8,905 nt of DNA from Pseudomonadota bacterium (GTDB lineage Bacteria > Desulfobacterota > Desulfobacteria > Desulfobacterales > RPRI01). The stretch is taken from contig JAHJRK010000077.1 in assembly GCA_018830925.1 (NCBI GenBank), positions 1 through 8,905 of the forward strand, given 5' to 3'. A model generated the notes under the pieces. That model was not told the origin of the DNA. It made no database searches and worked only from the letters and a program-made list of their open reading frames with translations. Both the position numbers and the translations under genes were made by a program. This document shows positions 6,206 through 8,905 of the stretch, in pieces (the first letter of the stretch is position 1; every line of letters starts with the position of its first letter).

Positions 6206-6243
6206 AAAAAACCCGGCAAAAATATATTTTCGCCGGGTTTTTT
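6206..6243. terminator. Strong bidirectional intrinsic terminator after rpsU
   Basis: The arms AAAAAACCCGGC (6206-6217) and GCCGGGTTTTTT (6232-6243) are a perfect 12-bp inverted repeat. Four further A-T pairs inside (AAAA/TTTT), after one mismatch, close on a TATA loop. The GC core CCCGGC/GCCGGG followed by T6 on either strand is the classic Rho-independent form. On the minus strand it ends rpsU transcription 19 nt after its stop codon. Confidence 0.9.
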
Positions 6244-6261
6244 ATTTACGATATTTTTACC

Positions 6262-6468
6262 TTATCTTCTGTATTTGCTTCTTGAAATTGCAATTCTCTC
6301 TCTTCTTAAAGCTTCGCGCTGCTTTCGACGCCTGAATTCGCTCGGTTTTTCAAAGCTCTTTTTTAATTTAAGCCTTTTGAAAAGTCCGTCGTTTTGGATC
6401 TTTTTTTTCAAAATGCGCATCGCTTTTTCAAGGTCATTATCAAAAACCTTGACTTGGATTTCCTTCAA
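6262..6468 (-). CDS. rpsU: 30S ribosomal protein bS21
   Basis: This 68-residue, highly basic protein is the small-subunit protein bS21, which sits near the platform and anti-Shine-Dalgarno helix and assists initiation. The family pattern is clear: VKVFDNDLEKAMRILKK (7-23), GLFKRLKLKKSFEKPSE (28-44) and an Arg/Lys-rich C-terminal helix RRRKQREALRRER. The start codon is TTG at 6468. No other in-frame start lies just upstream, and GAAGGGGG about 8 nt ahead is a fitting ribosome binding site. It is bracketed by a promoter with a perfect TATAAT upstream and the strong terminator downstream, so it looks like a single-gene unit of about 330 nt. The N-terminal KEIQ extension before VKVFDND is short, as usual. 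Confidence 0.95.
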   Translation of the reverse strand: MKEIQVKVFDNDLEKAMRILKKKIQNDGLFKRLKLKKSFEKPSEFRRRKQREALRRERIAISRSKYRR

Positions 6469-6539
6469 ATTTTTCGCCCCCTTCTTTTCACCGGAATAGC
6501 CTGAGCTCTTCGATCCTATCCCTGATGTTTATTTGACGT

Positions 6540-6568
6540 ATTATAGAACTTATGCTCTTAACTTATAA
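6540..6568 (-). promoter_or_regulatory. Promoter of rpsU
   Basis: On the minus strand there is a perfect -10 TATAAT (6540-6545) with TTATAA (6563-6568, weak -35) 17 nt upstream. Transcription would start near 6533, giving a leader of about 65 nt ahead of the TTG start. Confidence 0.55.
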
Positions 6569-6696
6569 TTAATAGCTTGGCAAGAAAAATTGTTAACAAC
6601 GAATAATGACACCGGGACGATCAGCGCATTTTCAACCGAAACAACGAGCAATAACCCTGCTTTTTGCGGCGGGGAGCTTCAAATTATCAGGCATAA
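6569..6696. other. Intergenic stretch between adk and the rpsU promoter
   Basis: This stretch is less A+T-rich than its surroundings. On the plus strand it is open as a 36-codon frame from TTG 6590 to TAA 6698-6700, without a ribosome binding site. On the minus strand, CTCCCCGCCGC and GCAGGG form only a weak bulged stem with no T tract, so I do not call a terminator for adk. CGTTGTT occurs twice on the minus strand. I recognise no gene here. Confidence 0.4.
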
Positions 6697-7371
6697 TTAA
6701 AGCTTTGAAATTAGTTCCGCCTGGACTTCTTTTACGCCCGGAGTGCCGTCAAGTGTAATATATTTTAAAGAGCCTGTTTTTTTCGCAATATCCTTAAAAT
6801 AGTAAGATGATGCAAGTGTTCCGTTTTGTGCGTCATAATAAATATCATGGCGTTTGTTGATTGCCGTTTCATCCTGATCATCTGCTCTTGTTTTAAGATT
6901 GCTTCCGCAGACACGGCATTTGTCTCCATTCGGTTTTATCGCATCTATGAATATGTTGTTGGGATGATTGTTGTCCTTTTCACAAAGCCTGCGGCCCATG
7001 ATCCTGTTTTTTGCAATCTGCCTGTCAAGTATAATTTCAACAACTATATCAAGCTTTATGCCGGCTTTTTTCAAGGATTCATCAAGTTTGATTGCCTGGT
7101 TCTTATTCCTGGGAAAACCGTCAAGAAGCCAACCATTTTTACAATCAGGCTGTTTCATGCGGTCCAGTATCATAGGAATCGTAATTTCATCAGGTACCAA
7201 ATCGCCCTTGTCTATATATGCCTTGGCTTTTGCACCGAGTTCGGTTCCTTTTGAGATGTTTTCACGAAATATTGCACCGGATTCGATGTGCGGGGTCTTG
7301 TATTTATCCTTTAAAATGGCCCCCTGAGTTCCCTTACCGCTGCCGTTCGGTCCGAAAAACAAAATGTTCAT
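6697..7371 (-). CDS. adk: Adenylate kinase (variant LID and NMP-binding motifs)
   Basis: This 224-residue cytoplasmic enzyme interconverts ATP + AMP and 2 ADP. The P-loop is GPNGSGKGTQ (7-16), where GPPGAGKGTQ is usual. The AMP-site motifs are IESGAIFR (29-36, in place of the usual STGDMLR), LVPDEIT (58-64) and GWLLDGFPRN (80-89). The LID begins GRRLC (126-130) and ends TRADDQDE (161-168) with KRHDIYY. Its Cys130, His136, Cys152 and Cys155 could bind zinc, though the spacing differs from the standard C-x2-C-x16-C-x2-C. The length suits a long-LID adenylate kinase. The start is ATG at 7371 with a strong GGAG 8 nt upstream, and a near-consensus promoter lies about 80-105 nt ahead. It is transcribed after the CCA-type nucleotidyltransferase gene and before rpsU. 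It is not in the usual secY-adk ribosomal setting, so it may be a second copy. Confidence 0.9.
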   Translation of the reverse strand: MNILFFGPNGSGKGTQGAILKDKYKTPHIESGAIFRENISKGTELGAKAKAYIDKGDLVPDEITIPMILDRMKQPDCKNGWLLDGFPRNKNQAIKLDESLKKAGIKLDIVVEIILDRQIAKNRIMGRRLCEKDNNHPNNIFIDAIKPNGDKCRVCGSNLKTRADDQDETAINKRHDIYYDAQNGTLASSYYFKDIAKKTGSLKYITLDGTPGVKEVQAELISKL

Positions 7372-7448
7372 TTACAATTCTCCTTTTCTTGTTTCCTGGT
7401 TTTATTTATTGGAATAATCGTCTTATCCATTTTGTATGTCTTGTTCCA

Positions 7449-7475
7449 ATTATAGAAACGACTTTATATTGTCAA
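7449..7475 (-). promoter_or_regulatory. Promoter of adk
   Basis: On the minus strand there is a perfect -35 TTGACA (7470-7475) and a perfect -10 TATAAT (7449-7454). The spacer is only 15 nt, short of the 17-nt optimum. Transcription would start near 7442 and give a leader of about 70 nt. Confidence 0.6.
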
Positions 7476-7510
7476 GGGTTAGGATAAAAATTAAACATCA
7501 AAAAAATAAC

Positions 7511-7552
7511 AAAAAAGAGCTGTTTATCGGTTGATTGGTAGATCATTAAACA
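7511..7552 (-). terminator. Probable terminator of the CCA-type nucleotidyltransferase gene
   Basis: On the minus strand, TGTTTA and TAAACA pair (7547-7552 with 7521-7526), with TGAT/ATCA pairing inside, and a run of six T follows at 7516-7511. The stem is A+T-rich and has an asymmetric internal loop. It begins only a few bases after the stop codon at 7556 and lies ahead of the adk promoter. Confidence 0.35.
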
Positions 7553-7555
7553 AGA

Positions 7556-8905
7556 TTATTTTCTTAAATTGCTTTTTATCAGCTCTTTTACCAAAGAAAG
7601 AGCCTCTTCACGATTTTTTATATCGTTTGAAATCCTTGACTCTTCAACAACGGATAAGATTCTCTTAAATAAAGGTGAAGGTGACAGGCCAAACTCATCA
7701 ACAAGATCATTCCCTGTAATCAGCCGCGGTCCGGTCTTTTTAACCTTATAGACCGAAAAAAACTCTTTTAGAAGATACGATGCGAAAATCAAAAAATCTT
7801 CGTTTCTTTTATCTTCGTTTCCTTTTCCTTTTATGTCGGCAATTGTATGAAGCAGAATATCAGGAGTCATATCTCCACATTTAATAAAGAAACGGGTCAA
7901 ACTTCTTTTTGAAAGCAGATCTTTATTAACACAGGAGTTGAATAAATTAAGAGCTGCAATATGGTTTCTTATTATAAAATCAATATAATCAGCCTCATTA
8001 TTTGATAATTTCAACCTTTTTGATACCTGTTTTGCCATTTCGGCGCCGATTATGTCATGGCCGAAAAAATGAATATTCTCGTCATCCCCAACTGATAGAG
8101 CGGATGGTTTTCCTATATCATGGAGCAATATGGAATATTTTAAAAGTGCCGATCTTTTTTCGTCTATATCCGGTATTGGAAAGTCAGTTGCTCCTGTGTT
8201 GAATATTTTTTCATTCAATAACATTTCAAGCCGGCTAAATGCTGTTAAAGAATGATCCAGGACATCATATGAGTGATGCTTATTTTGTTTGCAGCCCTGC
8301 AGTGCCGTCAGTTCAGGAAATATTTCAAAAAGAAGACCTGTTTCATACATTTGATGAATATAAATATATGATTTCGGGCAGGAAAGTATTTTGAAAAGTT
8401 CGGCTTTTATCCTTTCTCCCGCAGCCTTTGTAATGAGTTTAACATTATTAACGATGGCATGGGCGGTTCCAGATTCTATTTCAAAATCAAGCATTGCCGC
8501 TATCCTGAACGCCCTTATCAGGCGGACAGGATCTTTTTCAAAAATCTCTTCTGAAACCATCCTGATTTTTTTTATTGACAGGTCATTTATTCCTCCGGAT
8601 AGATCTATAATTTTTTCCGAAGCAAGATCATAACCGATAGCATTGACAGTAAAATCTCTTTTTGCAAGGTCGTCTTCAATCGTTTTGCCATCTATTGCCG
8701 AAATATCAAAAGTGCCGTTTTCCGAAACAACCCTGTATAACGGTTGATTCTGTTTTCCTATTTTAATAACATGCCCGTTAACGCATGACGCAAGCGCAGA
8801 TGCATATTTTTCAGGAAACAGGAGCACGGCAATATCATAGTCGGTTGGAATTCGTCGTAAAATAAGATCTCTTATCGATCCGCCGACGATATAAGCGCCT
8901 TTTGC
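7556..8905 (-). CDS. cca: CCA-adding-type tRNA nucleotidyltransferase with HD domain (5' end missing)
   Basis: The gene runs off the right edge; 449 residues are visible and probably only a short N-terminus is missing. The nucleotidyltransferase head starts at the edge: YIVGGSIRD (5-13) and the metal-binding DYD (22-24), then KRDFTVNAI (82-90) and FEKDPVRLIRAFRIA (122-136), the class II CCA-adding/poly(A) polymerase pattern. An HD phosphohydrolase-like domain follows, with LLHDIGK (260-266) and FFGHDIIGAEMA (280-291), and then a C-terminal helical part with LITGNDLVDEFGLSP. Members repair or complete tRNA 3' CCA ends in the cytoplasm; some in the family add only A or CC, or polyadenylate RNA, which sequence alone does not settle. 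A GTG at 8825-8827 looks like a start but falls inside the conserved head, so it is not one. The gene is followed by a probable terminator and the adk promoter. Confidence 0.9.
   Translation of the reverse strand, partial: AKGAYIVGGSIRDLILRRIPTDYDIAVLLFPEKYASALASCVNGHVIKIGKQNQPLYRVVSENGTFDISAIDGKTIEDDLAKRDFTVNAIGYDLASEKIIDLSGGINDLSIKKIRMVSEEIFEKDPVRLIRAFRIAAMLDFEIESGTAHAIVNNVKLITKAAGERIKAELFKILSCPKSYIYIHQMYETGLLFEIFPELTALQGCKQNKHHSYDVLDHSLTAFSRLEMLLNEKIFNTGATDFPIPDIDEKRSALLKYSILLHDIGKPSALSVGDDENIHFFGHDIIGAEMAKQVSKRLKLSNNEADYIDFIIRNHIAALNLFNSCVNKDLLSKRSLTRFFIKCGDMTPDILLHTIADIKGKGNEDKRNEDFLIFASYLLKEFFSVYKVKKTGPRLITGNDLVDEFGLSPSPLFKRILSVVEESRISNDIKNREEALSLVKELIKSNLRK

Noticed and set aside
6640..6680. 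Possible intrinsic terminator of adk
   Set aside because: The minus-strand stem is short and bulged and no T tract follows.
8825..8827. GTG as the start of the CCA-type nucleotidyltransferase
   Set aside because: The frame continues upstream to the window edge with the conserved YIVGGSIRD and DYD motifs, so the real start is beyond 8905.
1..8905. CRISPR array, integrase, transposase, toxin-antitoxin or phage genes
   Set aside because: I found no regularly spaced repeats and no protein with motifs of these families on either strand.

Overview
The window suggests a Gram-negative, moderately A+T-rich bacterium. The housekeeping proteins (a 68-residue bS21, an adenylate kinase with a long LID, a class II CCA-adding-type nucleotidyltransferase) and the LPS-kinase-like genes read most like Desulfobacterota (Desulfobacterales-type). 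That lineage is an impression from sequence, not a search result.

Left half (about 1-4712): an envelope-glycan region. A G+C-rich nested palindrome (85-160) precedes a leftward single-domain LPS-kinase-like gene (180-833) that has Ser where the catalytic Asp is expected. A divergent intergenic region (834-1013) carries promoter-like elements for both directions and two copies of CCTGTG-N7/8-CAGGTT. Rightward from there lie the N-terminal stub of a broken ArnT/PMT-like membrane glycosyltransferase (1014-1217), a 493-residue protein with two fused LPS-kinase-like domains (1260-2741), an FkbM-family methyltransferase (2837-3679) and a family 2 glycosyltransferase (3816-4712). Together they fit modification of lipopolysaccharide core or another surface glycan: sugar transfer (GT2), O-methylation (FkbM) and phosphorylation (kinase-like proteins). 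The substrate cannot be read from the sequence.

Right half (about 4782-8905): housekeeping genes, all on the minus strand. In transcription order these are a CCA-adding-type nucleotidyltransferase (5' end beyond the right edge), adenylate kinase (adk), ribosomal protein bS21 (rpsU), folylpolyglutamate/dihydrofolate synthase (folC) and tRNA-Arg(CCG). adk and rpsU each have a recognisable promoter. A strong symmetrical hairpin with A/T flanks separates rpsU from folC. tRNA-Arg lies 18 nt after folC, with its 3' end facing the glycan genes.

I see no CRISPR array, integrase, transposase, toxin-antitoxin pair or rRNA. The most unusual material is the cluster of LPS-kinase-like proteins (one lacking the catalytic Asp, one tandem), the decayed glycosyltransferase between them, the repeat elements in the intergenic spaces and a variant adenylate kinase. 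I do not see firm evidence of a wholly new system.
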